Origin: Ctenosaura bakeri
Taxonomy: Eukaryota > Chordata > Lepidosauria > Squamata > Iguanidae
Assembly (NCBI GenBank): GCA_948474755.1
Contig: CAOLHI010001311.1
Span: 620,001-684,000 of the forward strand
Length of the DNA: 64,000 bases
Direction: 5' to 3'
Shown: positions 22,616 to 34,690 of the stretch, one piece after another
Numbering within the stretch: position 1 is the stretch's first letter
Layout: every line of letters starts with the position of its first letter
Program-made: the position numbers and the translations under genes
Notes under the pieces: model-generated
Databases searched by the model: none
What the model saw: the letters and a program-made list of their open reading frames with translations, nothing else
Told to the model about the DNA's origin: nothing

Positions 22616-23017
22616 ACCTTTACGGTACTATACCACAATCCTGCATTGTCCCATTGCAAACCAAGCAATGCCATTGCTAGATTGAATTGGGACCTGAACG
22701 CTACCCATTGCAGTGGTTGGCTGCCAGTGGATGGGTTGCATTTGGGATGTGATCCTTCCTTCTGCAGTGTAGCCATCTTCTTCCTGGGTTGTATTGCAGA
22801 AGGAAGCGCTTGATAGTACTTCTGCCCTTCCCACATGTCCATAGTTGATCGGACCGTTTTGTGAAGGGAGGCCATTACTAGATTTTTTTTCCAGTAATGG
22901 TTTCTGGCTCTATCATGATGTCTGGGGATGTGACAGCAGCAGGACTGCAAAGATGCATGTTGCAGACAGGCAACAGTGCATTCCCATGCCACGATGGCAC
23001 TCTCGTACAGTAAGGGC
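22616..23017. mobile_element. 402-bp MITE, 5-bp target duplication CTTTG
   Basis: The ends are ACCTTTACGGTAC and, reverse-complemented, GCCCTTACTGTAC. Both sides are flanked by CTTTG (22611-22615 and 23018-23022). The length matches the copies at 44808 and 57809, but the interior is different, so it may be a related subfamily. The 136-residue open frame on the minus strand across it has no recognisable domain and is judged spurious. Confidence 0.7.
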
Positions 23018-23334
23018 CTTTGTCTTTGCTCCTGAAGGAAGAAAAGGAAGGGGTCAGCCTACTCTTCCTTGGCAGGAAATTCGAAATTCTAAGCAGTGAT
23101 TGATAAAGCCCTTGCTTGTAGCCAACAAACATGGTTCTCATGATGCTATCAAGTAAAAGTCTTCTTGCAAAGGTTTCTGAGGAAGAACATGATCTTTCAA
23201 ATAGCCTGGTCCCAAGTCATATACGACTTCAGAGGTCATGATTCAGAGGTCATGATTAGCTGTCATTAATATGGATTTGCTCACAGGTCTGGCAATACCA
23301 CACTTTAATGGCTTTTTTCTACAGTGTAGGACAT

Positions 23335-23381
<47 letters not shown>
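23335..23381 (+). repeat. (TA)n(GA)n compound microsatellite
   Basis: About 22 bp of TA alternation pass directly into about 25 bp of GA repeats. Confidence 0.95.
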
Positions 23382-24255
23382 TGTTGAACAGGCACTGTGT
23401 TGAATTTTTGAAAAAGCTGCAGCAGGGTGCTAATCGTGTCTTTGGAGAACAAGTCCATTTTTAACATTATCTTAACACTCCCAACACTCTGCATTATTCA
23501 TAAAGGTATTAATGCTGACATGATAAAGAGGATAATTTACCTCAAAAATACAACACAATGGTTTCTGAAACCAGTGGAAAAAATTAAGAATTAAAATAAG
23601 CCATTCTTTCAAAATGCTTCATCATCTTTCTGTCACAAAGTGATTATACTGAAGGAAAGTCCTTTTATGTTGTGTAACAGAAAGACAATATACACTTTTA
23701 ATGAGACAGAAGTGGGTTTTTCAAAATAAAGACCTTTCTTCATTGAAATCTTAAAGACTGTTACTGCTCAAATTAACATAACTTTTAAGTCATTTGTCTT
23801 TGGCTTTTAGTTGAATTACTAATTGAATTATAATAGGATTGAAGAGCCTGGAAGGGAAACAGCATAGAACTGGATCCCATTCCTTGGCCAATACAGACTC
23901 ATATAAGTATCACCCCTCAAAAGAGCAATTTCCAAATTCCACAATAAGGCAAACAAAACTTTTGGAAGGAGGGCAAGGAGAATAAAGGATGGCTCATGAG
24001 GTTTCCAAACATTTCTTGTGATAACTTACATCCATGCCATTTCCATGGTATTAACTGGCAGCAAAAATGAATGCCCCTCAACACTGCACAGCTGCAAAGA
24101 AAGGCATTCATGTGTACTTAAGACACTTGTATGTTACCAGGTTCTTACCACTATCTATTACAATTCTATGAAACTGCAACTGGCTTTCCTCACTTTCATA
24201 TGTACATGCATCTGTGTGTGAACATCCCTTTATCTTAGGAGTGGGAATCATTCAG
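23382..24255. other. intronic sequence, no recognised feature
   Basis: No repeat or gene recognised. Confidence 0.45.
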
Positions 24256-24355
24256 TCTTCCAGATGTCATTAGACTGTAACTCCCAGTAATACTAGACAT
24301 CATGGCTGTTGGTGACAAATGCTGGGAACTACAGTCCAAAAACACTTGGAGGTCT
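24256..24355. repeat. short hairpin repeat
   Basis: TTCCAGATGTCATTAGACTG and AACTCCCAGTAAT pair with ATGCTGGGAACTACAGTCCA and CACTTGGAGG. Same family as 419-527. Confidence 0.65.
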
Positions 24356-24380
24356 GCTTGATTTCCACTCCTGACTTAAA

Positions 24381-24470
24381 GCCCTCCAAAATGTTTTTGG
24401 ATTGAAGCTCCCAGCATTCATCACCATTGGTCATGGTGACTAGGAATGCTAGAAATTACAGTCTAAGGTG
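24381..24470. repeat. short hairpin repeat, second adjacent copy
   Basis: CTCCAAAATGTTTTTGGATT and GCTCCCAGCATTC pair with GAATGCTAGAAATTACAG. It lies 25 bp from the previous copy, in tandem. Confidence 0.6.
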
Positions 24471-24989
24471 CCATTGTACTATTGATGAGATACCTCCAAA
24501 CCAGCAACCACTGCTGTGGCCTCTGAGGGAAAAAAGAGCAGTCAGCATTTGCTGGGCTTAATCACCTCCCTCAATGCCATCCCTTATCTTTATCTTTTTG
24601 GACTGCGAGGCTGAAGGCAGTGAACTGTTAAATTAACAATGTGTAAGTCCCTCTAATGAAATAATAAATAAAATTAATAACAAATAATGAATAATAAATT
24701 ATTTAAGTATATAAATAATTCCATTTATTATGCCCTGATCCAGACTTCAGGGAATATTTGAACCCCCTACCCAGCCACTTCTTTTCTCAATTCCGCCCCC
24801 CCCCCCGCCATCCACTAGCATTTTAATATTCACGTAGGGAGAGTACAAATTTTGGGAAGTGACATCAGTAAAGTTGCATCCTTGCATCCCTTTGTGTTGA
24901 TGGTCTTGATCCCAACTGGGTCCTACAAGTTTAAGAAGAAGAAAAGTACGAGGTAACACCTACATCCTACATAACTAATTTAATGTGCA

Positions 24990-25088
24990 GTTTGATCCCT
25001 GTTTAGGCTGAATTCTTTCTGTGTTTTAGAGATTGGACTGAGCTAGAACTTTAGTGTCAATGAAGGCATTGAGATAGTTCAAGGTTTT
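24990..25088 (+). mobile_element. BovB LINE, left part (interrupted by L1)
   Basis: The frame running into the insertion reads toward 'NEGIEIVQGF', which joins in sense to 'SDLGSVINQNGNCSQEVKRL' at 27759, a typical BovB block (KEFTYLGS...GDCSQEIKRR). The last 15 bp (25074-25088) are the target copy flanking the L1. The left boundary is uncertain. Confidence 0.6.
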
Positions 25089-27743
25089 GTTATTTCAAGA
25101 GCAAAAATCTCCTCTGAAAGGGGAGAAAGACATAAATGTTTATGTAAAGAAAATAAATACTTGGAAGATATCCAAAGAAGCACAAAATCAGCTGAACAAA
25201 CCAATAACAATTAATGAATTGGAAGAGGTCATAAAAGCCTTAAAATCTGATAAAGCACCAGGGCCGGATGGTTTTACAGCACTTTATTACAAGAATTTTT
25301 TAAAAGAATTGATAAAACCACTGCAGACAACTATAGCAGAAATCAAGTTGATGGGAAAGCCAGAATCTTGGGGAGAATCAAATATAGTACTGATACCAAA
25401 AGAGAGAAAAGATATGAGAGAAGTTAAGAATTATCGACCAATCTCCCTGTTGAATACTGATTATAAAATTTTTGCGTCAGTTTTGGTGAAACAGCTAAGG
25501 AAAGTATTACAAGATAAGATAAAAGATGACCAGATAGGCTTTTTACTTGGGAGGTTTATGAGGAACAATGTGAGAACAATACTTGATGCAATTGAGCATT
25601 ATGACAAAAATCCTGGAAAGAAAGCTACATTGATTTTTCTTGATGCAGAAAATGCTTTTGATAACATCTCTTGGTTACTTAGACAGCAGATATTGAACAA
25701 ATATAATTTAGAGAGGACTTTTGTAAATGGATTGATAAGATTTATCAGAATCAATCCACAAAACTGTTAATAAATAGAGACACATCAGCAAGCTTCCCCA
25801 TAACAAAAGGGGTGAAACAAGGATGTCCACTGTCTCCCTTAATTTTTATTGTGGTTCTGGAAATTTTGCTAAATAAGATAAATGAGGACTCAGAGATACA
25901 AAGTCTGAGATTTAAGAAAAGAGAATTGAAATTAAGAGCCTTTGCTGACGACAAGTCAAAGGATTCAATTTTGAAATTGCTGGAAATCTTACAAGGATTC
26001 GGACAGGTGGCAGGATACAGAATTAATAAAGAAAAGACAGCAATAATGACAATGAACATGATGAAAAAGCAGCAAATGGAATTGGAAAAAATATCAGAAT
26101 GTCAATTAGTTACCAAAATTAAATATTTGGGAATAATTATTACAAAGAAAAATCAAGAATTATTTGGTAATAATTATCAAGGAATATGGAAAGATATCAG
26201 AAGGGACATGGAAAAATGGACTAAATTAAATTTATCATTTCTAGGAAGAATTAATACCTTTAAAATGATTCTATTACCTAAACTTATGTTTCTTTTCCAA
26301 AATCTACCAATAATCGAAATGGGAGAGTGTTTAAAGAATGGGAAAATGAGCTTCAGAAATTTATTTGGCTAGACAAAAAAACAAAAATAAGATTTAAAGT
26401 ATTACAGGATGTAAAAGAGCAAGGAGGGTTGGAAGTACCGTCCTTGAAGACGTATTATTATGTGTGTTGTTTAGAGTGGATTAAAGATTGGATTATACTA
26501 GAGAAATCTACTTTAAAAGATTTGGAAGAAAATGATAACAGATTTGGATGGCATGGTTACCTATGCTATAACAAAATAGTGGTGAACAAAGATTTTAATA
26601 ATCATTGCATCTGAAAAACTTTATTAAAGATCTGGCTCCAAATAAAGTAGAAATATTATATAAAATTCCCAACTTGGACATCCCCCCAAGAAGCTTATAA
26701 GATTACACTGACAAAACAAGGAAAGTTATTGACTTATCAAGATATATTAAAATGGGAAAGAGACAATCCAAAAATAAAGTCAATAGAAGAGTTAAAAGCT
26801 GAAGGACATAAATTAAACTGGTTCCCTGGCATCAGCTGAAAGAAAGGTACAAAATGGACCAAAAATTATATGGATTTGAAAGACAGGAAAATGAACTGGA
26901 TCAATTGTTGAACGTGACAAGAAGAGAATTTCAAAACTTTATAAATTATTATTAAAAAGGGATTTTGAATCTGAGTCAATAAAAGAGTCAGTGATTGTGG
27001 GCTCAAAATATAGGTCATCCAGTCAAGTTAGATGCCTAGGGAAAAGTATGGAAAAAAGATATAATTTTTACTCCAAATTTAAATTTAAGAGAAAACTACC
27101 ATAAAATGTTACATAGATGGCATATGACTCCAGAAAAACTTCAAAAAATAACCAAAAATGGAGATTTGAAGCACTGGAAATGTAGGGAAAAGGTGGGGAC
27201 TTTTTTTCATATGTGGTGGACCTGCCCAAAGGCTAAGAAATTTTGGAAGAGAATTCACAATGAAATTCAACAAATTTGTAAAGTTAATTTTGAAATGGTA
27301 TCAGAATTTTACTTATTGAATATATTAGGTTAGAACTGGAAGATTAGAAAACAACAGAATATATTATTGTATTTGATTACAGCAGCACGGTTGACCTATG
27401 CACAACACTGGAAAGATAAAACAGATATTCAGTTAGATGAATGGAAAGTAAAAATGTTAGACATGGTAGAGACTGAAAAACTATCATACTCCCTTAAGAA
27501 TAAAATGGTTCAGAATTTTGAAAGAGAACGCAAAAGAGTAATGCTTTGGTTAAACACATAAATGTTTGTGGATCAAGTATGTCAGGGTATTTGACAAAGA
27601 TTATGTATAAGGGAGAAGACGGATTCAACTGGATAATTTTTGATATATAGAAGCGGGGGGAAGAATAATGATATATATATATTTGTTTTTACATATGCTT
27701 TTATGTATTTTGAAAATTAATAAAAATTCCTTTAAAAAAAGAA
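25089..27743 (+). mobile_element. 5'-truncated L1-type LINE inside a BovB
   Basis: 25087-25770 encodes the N-terminal half of an L1/Tx1-clade reverse transcriptase: INELEEVIKALKSDKAPGPD, KNYRPISLLNTDYKIFASVL, QIGFLLGRFMRNNVRT, LIFLDAENAFDNISW. A one-base loss near 25742 shifts the frame, and 25812-26372 continues with KQGCPLSPLIF and the FADD box (AFADDKSK). C-terminal pieces follow at 26327-26614, 27106-27333 (CREKVGTFFHMWWTCPKAKKFW) and 27367-27561. It ends with an AATAAA-like motif and a short A run. The endonuclease is absent. Exact 15-bp target copies (ATAGTTCAAGGTTTT) flank it at 25074 and 27744. Non-functional. Confidence 0.9.
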
Positions 27744-28335
27744 ATAGTTCAAGGTTTTTCTGACCTTGGATCAGTCATTAATCAGAATGGCAACTGCAGC
27801 CAAGAAGTCAAAGGACTAGGATTGGGAAGGCAGCTATGAATGAACTAGATAAGATCATCAAATGTAAATATATATCCTTGAATATTAAAGTTAGGATTGT
27901 CCACGCCATTGTATTTCCAATTTGTATGTATAGTTGTGAAAGTTGGACAGTGAAGAAACCTGACAAAATGAAAATGAACTCATTTGAAACATGGTGCTAG
28001 AGAAACATTATAAGGGTAATGCAGACTGCTAAAAGGAGAAATGAATGAATCACAGAGCAAATCAGGCCAGAACTTTCCCTAGAAGCCAAGATAACTAAAC
28101 TGAGACTGTCATTCATACTTTGGACATACCTTGAGAAGACATTACTCATTAGCAAAGACAACAAGGCTTGGTAGGGTAGAAAGCAGTAGAAAACAGTAGG
28201 CAGACTTCATTACAGACGCATAGACTTAATCAAAGAGCTATGGTCATGACTCTGCAAGACCTGAGCAGCGCTTTTGAAGACAGGGTGACTTGGAGATCTC
28301 TCATGCATAGGACCACCATAAACATGTTGTCACAT
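27744..28335 (+). mobile_element. BovB LINE, 3' part
   Basis: After the second target copy the BovB C-terminus resumes with SDLGSVINQNGNCSQEVK, then MNELDKII-like, VRIVHAIVFPICMYSCESWT, ETWC, a decayed RRxNE.ITEQIRPE block, and the tail near 28335 (cttggagatctctcatgcat). This region is the conserved post-RT end of BovB. Several stops. Confidence 0.8.
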
Positions 28336-30619
28336 GTATGCTTTTGTTTAGTATCATCAAACTATATTTCTGGAACCATAGGCTACCAGTTAACCACCTA
28401 CAGCTGTGTCTACACATCATCCAAAAAAATTCCATCAAGAATTACCTCTGGCTGGGTTCAATTTTGATATTGTGCTAACAAGTACTAGTAAAGGAAGGAA
28501 AAGCCCCAATATCCCTTTCTATTTATATTAAAGTACATACTTAGAGAATTTTCTGGGTTAGGACTTTTACTTTTAACTGGGAAATTCTGCAACTTATATT
28601 AATCTTTAGATTGTTTAGGCCTATGGCAATAGTTACATCTGCTGATCTGCAGATTCAGTCACTGAAAAACTGCAAGACTACAATTGTTATTTTTGATATG
28701 TCTATAGGAGAAATAGTATATCAAGGTTCAAAACAAGCAAGACTGGGGAAGTCAATGAGTTGTTTCCGAGTCTAAATCTACTATATGAATTCAAAAAAAT
28801 GCATTTTAAAGAAAGAAAAGTGATGATATACATAGTTGCTAGCAAAATAGTGTGATAGCTGGATCAGAGATCTGCTAACTACTGCAAAAGAACTAACCAC
28901 AAAAAGGAAGTGCTATCTTTTTCTGGAACAAATGGACAGACTGTTTTTAAAAAAAAAAAGAAAAAAAAGATAAAACAATCCTTATTTAGATTCTAGCACA
29001 ACACATCCCCCATCATTTCATAGATGAAAATCAGGACATGTGTGATTAAACAACATCAGAATGTGGTTAAGATGGCAAAAGTTATTAATGAGGAAGAAAA
29101 TACAAACTAGGAGGTGCTCATATGCCAATTTATTTTGCTTTTGTCTTGGCACTTTCCTTCTTACAGTAGAAGAACCTTCTTAGAGCCCGTAGAGCACCCC
29201 CAGGTTCTACAGTTGAAGAAGTGAACCAAAGAAAAGTCAGTTAATGAAAAAGAGTGGGTTAAACTACTCAACTGAGAGACAGTGAAGGGAGTCAGACAGT
29301 AATGTTTGACAGAGGTGGGTAGGCAGTGGGCTAAGAGGCAGGGCAGAGCAGAAAAGAAAAGAAAACAGTTAAATACCTACTTTCCAGGCATAGTTTTACT
29401 TGGAGCACAATTCTAGATCCCCAAAGAACATATCAATAGTGCAGAGCTGAAGTACTGCTTCACTGAATAATGCAGCAAATACCAAACATAATGAGCAGAG
29501 TTGAAGTATTGTACTGAAAGACAGTTTGGTGAGCACTGGCCAGGCAGCCATGACAAACAGACAAACAGATTAGGAGATGAAGCAAAACCAAGCAGCAGGA
29601 CATTAAGTAAATTTAACCAAAGCACATTTCTAAGCTCACCTAACACCCTAGTTTTGGAGGCACCATTACAGAAGCCCTTAACAATATCTCCAAAGTTTAA
29701 AGTTGACAGTATGTAACAAAGAGCTCCACAAAGACCATCTAGTCATCCAATGCCACAGTTTCACCTTGGCACTAGAAACTTTCATCACATTATCCCACAC
29801 TTCTCCTACTTCATATACTCCATCATTGCCAACTGAAACCTTTGAGCAAGCAAACTGAATGCTGCTGCCAGTGAATATAGTATTCTTTGCTCCCATCCTA
29901 AAAGTCTTGCTTCTTTGCCCAGGCAACTAGGACTTTCTGCCTCTCTACTAAACAAGACTATTTGCTGCTGCTTCTTACAGTATTAGAACAAGTAGCTGGT
30001 GCTGTAATGCCATAGCAGTTTAGCCCTGCTCATTTGTTGCCTGCAATGAAGCAGACAGCAATCCTGAGGTCCATTTCCACCTTAAAAGTGGTCCTTGACA
30101 ATGTGCTACTTTTTTTGTGGTGACCTAAACTGAGACATTTCCGTTTCAGGGACTCCCACAGTCAAAGTAATACTTCCATTCCTGTCTCCTGCCTACCTCT
30201 GATTTTCTGGCTCAGGCAAAGGTCTCCCAAAAATGCAAAGAAACTCATTCACTCTTTCACTACCTTGAGTCCTTACTTGTTTTACTATGGGTAAAGAAGA
30301 CTTACTTCTGCTTTCACCAAAATCATGGCTCTTACAAATCATATTGGGTAAAAGCAAACAAGAAACTCTCCTTTTATCCTCAGGAGAAGCATGTTGTTTG
30401 TTGTTCTTGTTTCTATTCTTATTATGGTCACCATCATCATCATCAGCAGCAGCAGCAGCAGCATTAACATTATCATCATTATTATTCAATTGGCTTATCT
30501 TTTAAGAGCCTGTTACTTTGGCCATTTGGGACAACTCAGCTACTTTAACAATCCATTCTTCGATCATCGGTGCTTCAGTCCATTCTCAGGTTTGAACAAA
30601 CAATATTCTTGTAGCTATT
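28336..30619. other. intronic sequence
   Basis: No gene or transposon boundary was recognised, apart from a CAT/CAG run at 30437. Short open frames here show no domain. Confidence 0.45.
30437..30488 (+). repeat. (CAT)n(CAG)n(CAT/ATT)n triplet microsatellite
   Basis: Runs of CAT, then six CAG-type units, then mixed CAT/ATT. It lies in intron, so the serine-, alanine- and asparagine-rich frames are artefacts. Confidence 0.85.
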
Positions 30620-31290
30620 ATCATGTAACGGAGAAATAGTCCATATTTATAATTTAATTCCTTATCAGTAATGCCCAGGAGAAACGTTTCTGGTGACATT
30701 ATAAAGTGTACCTTCATAATTTTTTTAACATTAACATATAATTCTTACACCAATAACTTTTCACCCTCTTAGAAGTCCACCACATATAGAAAAAGGAACT
30801 CTCCTTATCTTGATATCCCCAAGCATGATCTGAGACATTCTAAGACATTTTTGACAACTTTTTTGGGGTAAGACACCACCTATACTAGATCTTATACATG
30901 TTTTCTTTTCAATTACTGAAGAAAGTAAATTTTATATCTTTAGGCTACATTCTTCCCATTTCTCCATTTGAACATGTTGCCCAAAATTTTGGGCCCACCC
31001 ACCACATATTTCTTGATAAGTTCCTCCTCTATCTCTGGTTTCAAAACACATTTATACACTTTTTTAATTACATGATCATCATCTTTCCATAATTCTAGAT
31101 AGAACTCATTTTCTCTAAACTCTATGGCAAGATCACTTTTATCAATGTCAGATCTATCTTTAAACTGCATATAATCAAACCAGTTAAGATCTTTGCCTTC
31201 CTTAAGAAGGATCTCACTTGATATAAACTCCCAATTATCTTGGTCAAAACACAAGATGTTATCACAGCACAGCCAAAGATACCTCATGAT
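30620..31290 (-). mobile_element. antisense L1-type LINE C-terminal fragment
   Basis: The minus-strand frame 30940-31287 has LKEGKDLNWFDYMQFKDR, FYLELWKDDDHVIKKVYKCV and EEELIKKYVVGGPKILGN, the region between the reverse transcriptase and the C-terminus of L1 ORF2. Further down, SSFFYMWWTSKRVKSYW corresponds to the FxHMWWxCxxAKKFW motif seen at 27106 and 39249. Truncated at both ends. Confidence 0.75.
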
Positions 31291-32094
31291 CAGATGTAAT
31301 GTTAATAACAGTAATTATCAGATGTTATACTAATCAGATATAATTTTTATACTAATGATCAGATGTAATGTTAATAATTATTAAAACTGTAGATAGTAAA
31401 GTTATTTAATTAGGAGATATAATGGAAATTAATTTTAATGATTTGCTTGCTCAACAAACACATACAAAATGGGGAATAAAATAATATGCTCTATAATATT
31501 AATTTAAATGGGCAATGAACAGTAGAAATCTATTTAGCCTGGACATAGAAACATTAGTCAAGCTTGACCACCACGACAACTTTTATTTTAAAGATTAGCT
31601 GAAAGTTTTTCTCACATCTGGTGCCCTTCATGGTCATCAGACAATAGCCTGGTGCCTGAGAACAGGGACATTCTTTGTTTCTTATCTTTCCAATCAATTA
31701 GCAATTACAGAACAACACACAATTACAGAACAACAATGAAAAAACAACAAAGATTCTAGCCTGCTCTCCCATTCCAATTCTTTTAGTGTTTCATATTGAT
31801 TATCCTTGAATTTTGCATTGGAGACAGAGATAAAAGCCAATGGGGAGCAGTAGACATTGTACATAATTGAAGAATCCCTATCGTTTTCCCTTACAGTTTC
31901 TATTTGTACAAAGGAAACCCTTGTGGTCTTTTAAAAAGTTAAAATTAATGAAGAAAGGGAAAGAGATGCTTCTTGCTAAAGGTTTATGTATTTTCAGCAA
32001 GGTTTCCACAGAAACTTCTCATGGAGAAAATTGTCAGACAAAACCAGAAAGCCTTCCCAAAGTGGAGTATGGTGGTCCCCCAAGACAGTGGGAT
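31291..32094. other. intronic sequence, no recognised feature
   Basis: A short direct repeat of 'gatcagatgtaatgttaat' occurs at about 31288 and 31358. Otherwise unique-looking. Confidence 0.45.
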
Positions 32095-32205
32095 TCATGT
32101 GCCCCTCCAGATGTTCATGAACTGAAACTCCCAGCATCCCTACCCATTGGCTATATTGGCAAGGACTTCTGGAAGCCAGCATCCAACAACATTTGTACAG
32201 CCACA
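32095..32205. repeat. short hairpin repeat (worn)
   Basis: CCTCCAGATGTTCATGAACT and AACTCCCAGCATCCC are the left half of the family seen at 419. The right half is diverged (gacttctggaagccagcatc). Confidence 0.5.
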
Positions 32206-32291
32206 TGATGCCCACTCCCTCTTTAAAAAGATAACTCCAGCCTACCAAAATAGGAATACCATTTCTGGTTGCACCAACAGGTGAAACACTC

Positions 32292-33187
32292 TGTTACCCT
32301 GATTTCTGGGGTCCCGGGAGGGACACATCAATGTGCTCACAATGGGGAATGGGAATTAGCAAGAGCACCGCTAGCCATACAAGAGGCAGGGCAACCTAGC
32401 GAGATCTTGAACCCAATGTCTACGGGGTCAGGCCGAGTTAAGGAGCAAACGGATGTAAATAATAATAATTTCTTTACTGATGTACAACACAAACACATGT
32501 ATGCAAACACACCCACACAAGCCTATTGAAATAAAGGTAGGAGTTGGATAGGGGGTTTTAAGAGGAGGTTTTGCATGGGAAATACTACACCTGTCCTGAA
32601 GCCTGGGTAGTCTGAAGAGAAAGTCCGTTGAAGTGGAGATTCTCAGCACGAGAAGCTGAGGGGAAGGCTCGTCGAATGAAGTGACAGCAAGGCGGGATGG
32701 AAGCCAGGAGTGATCCAAGGAAGCGCTCAAAATCAGGGGGTCTTATAGGGGAAAATGTGCCGTTTCTGGGGACAACAATGGGTTTCGGGCTAGAGACAAA
32801 GCCCCTGAAAGGCCAGTATTTTGTATGATTGAGTTGTGACAGAGTTGTCAATAGAGTAGACAGTATGCAAACGTGGAGTGCTTGACAGTTGAGTATTCGG
32901 CTCGTCAAGCTGCCTGCATGGGGCAGGGAGTCTTTTGTAAACAGTGTGCATACATAATATGATCTTAAAAGGGTACTTGCCTTGAGGTCTTCTAAAGTGG
33001 CAATCTCACTATTACTGGCCTTCCTGGATCGATTTTGAATGGTTCAGCTATTTTCGGCCATGCCTGTGTGTGTGCTTGTCCGGGGGCCTCAACAAGCACG
33101 TGGAGAGGAATGGGTAAAGAAGGCCAAACTGTTGATATCAAATGATATCTAATATCCCACCAGTCCGGGCTAGAAACTACGGTAACA
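32292..33187. mobile_element. solo LTR of an LTR retrotransposon
   Basis: The block begins TGTTACC and ends GGTAACA, a perfect 7-bp inverted terminal repeat of the TG...CA type, and is flanked by ACTC on both sides (32288-32291 and 33188-33191). The 896-bp length, the 4-bp target duplication and a composition richer in CpG than its surroundings fit a solo LTR left by recombination. No gag, pol or second LTR is next to it. Orientation is unresolved: a TATA-like CCTATAAGAC on the minus strand near 32740 favours minus. Confidence 0.78.
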
Positions 33188-33261
33188 ACTCATTGAGTTT
33201 GGATAAGGTTAAAATCAGTGGGGGTTTTAGAAAAAAACAATACATGATAATTTGATTATCA

Positions 33262-33283
33262 TGTGTATGTATGTATGTGTGTG

Positions 33284-33357
<74 letters not shown>
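33262..33357 (+). repeat. compound (TG)n(TA)n(CA)n(AT)n microsatellite
   Basis: A TGTA/TG run is followed by TA, then about nine CA units, then about 37 bp of AT. The TG-TA-CA part is self-complementary. Confidence 0.95.
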
Positions 33358-33360
<3 letters not shown>

Positions 33361-34460
33361 TGTGGTTGCTGTGTTGTGTCTTTTTTCTCCACTTCCCTTT
33401 TTTTCTTTCCTTTTTGTTTTTATTTTTAAATGAAGAGTCTTTTTTCCCAATTTCATTAATCCATTCAGCATTGGCCAACTTTGATTAGAAAGCAATTCAC
33501 CAGACTGGCTGGTATTTCAGACATCAATAATTCCAATTAAGCCAATGTAGAGATATGACTACATCATTTTGTGAAGCAATTTTAAAACAGACAACTGAAA
33601 TAAGTGAAATAATCCTGGAATAAAAAGCCAAGAGACTTGTTAATTTTTAATATAAATGTTTTCAATCAAATGACACATTTTTGCAAAACACATTAAGATA
33701 TATCCATGAGAATTACATACAGGTCATACCATTGTGAAGCTGCCTTAAAAATCTTATTCAATGCCAAGCCTTTTTCCTTTTCATTTCTGTTTAACAAACT
33801 TTTGATTATTTATTTTTTTTACCTTGCTAAAAACTGGAGTCCAAGACCTACAGCTATATCCGCAGATTTCTGTACCAAGAACATCTTGAAGTCTTGATGA
33901 CTTGCAAATAACTATTTGAACTGCCTACTCTCAGGTGCATCTGAGTGGATGATCACATCTGTTCCTGGTTCCAAGTCTAAGATACCTCTGTCACATATTT
34001 ACATCATTACTGAATCTCACAATCTTCAAAAGCAGTGATGACATAACATTTGTAAATACGCTACGAGAGGGAAGGCAATGGGGAAGGCAAAGTGCACTGA
34101 TGTGTTTTTAAGGAGCTGTACCCACACACATGAACAATGTGTAATGTGAACTTTAGTTCAGCAACATTTGGTCAGTTTCTTTCAGAATAGACACAGTGAC
34201 TAATTATATTCTCTGAAGTGGGTAGATATCATCACAACAACACAGGATATTGATATTATCTCAAGAGATAAGTTACAAATATTTTCCTTAAGGGAAATAA
34301 ATAAAAGTATTGAGCACCCTCGAAACAGAGAAGGAAATCCTTGTTTGTTTCATTCTCATATGCAAGAATGAAGAACTTCAAAGGCCTACTCTCTTGCTGG
34401 GTGAGATAATGAGAGCTTTTACATTTCCCAATGATCTTTCAATTACTAAGATTGTTCTGT
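33358..34460. other. intronic sequence, no recognised feature
   Basis: Nothing recognised beyond A/T-rich low-complexity runs near 33380-33430. Confidence 0.45.
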
Positions 34461-34461
34461 A

Positions 34462-34500
<39 letters not shown>
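34461..34500 (+). repeat. (ATAA)10 microsatellite
   Basis: Ten uninterrupted tetranucleotide units. Confidence 0.95.
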
Positions 34501-34502
<2 letters not shown>

Positions 34503-34690
34503 GTTTGCTCTCACAACAGTGGATTGTTGGGGTTTTTGCACAGAAGACATTTTCATGCAAAAATGTCTTTTGTGCACGAAGGGTTTTTTGCTTTTGCTTT
34601 TGTTTTGGGGGGGCAAAGATGCCCCCAAAGTCCCAAAATGTGAAAAAAAAAATTTTTTTTTCTATGTGAGGAAGGGTCATTTCAATGTGT
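34501..34690. repeat. degenerate TTTTxTGCAC-type repeat cluster
   Basis: Units such as GTTTTTGCACAGAAGACATT, 'tcatgcaaaaatgtcttttg' and 'tgtgcacgaagggtttttt' are loose inverted and direct versions of the TTTTCTGCACAG motif that is denser at 62591-62830. A poly(A)/poly(T) junction lies at 34645. Confidence 0.4.

Noticed and set aside
22582..22992. 136-residue open frame, minus strand
   Set aside because: It lies almost entirely within a MITE, has no transposase motif, and a second frame of similar quality overlaps it.
30437..30488. Coding triplet repeat (poly-Ala/Ser/Gln)
   Set aside because: Located in intron with no exon signals; a simple microsatellite.
33177..33495. Several 70-83 residue frames rich in isoleucine and tyrosine
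   Set aside because: They are translations of the TA/CA microsatellite.
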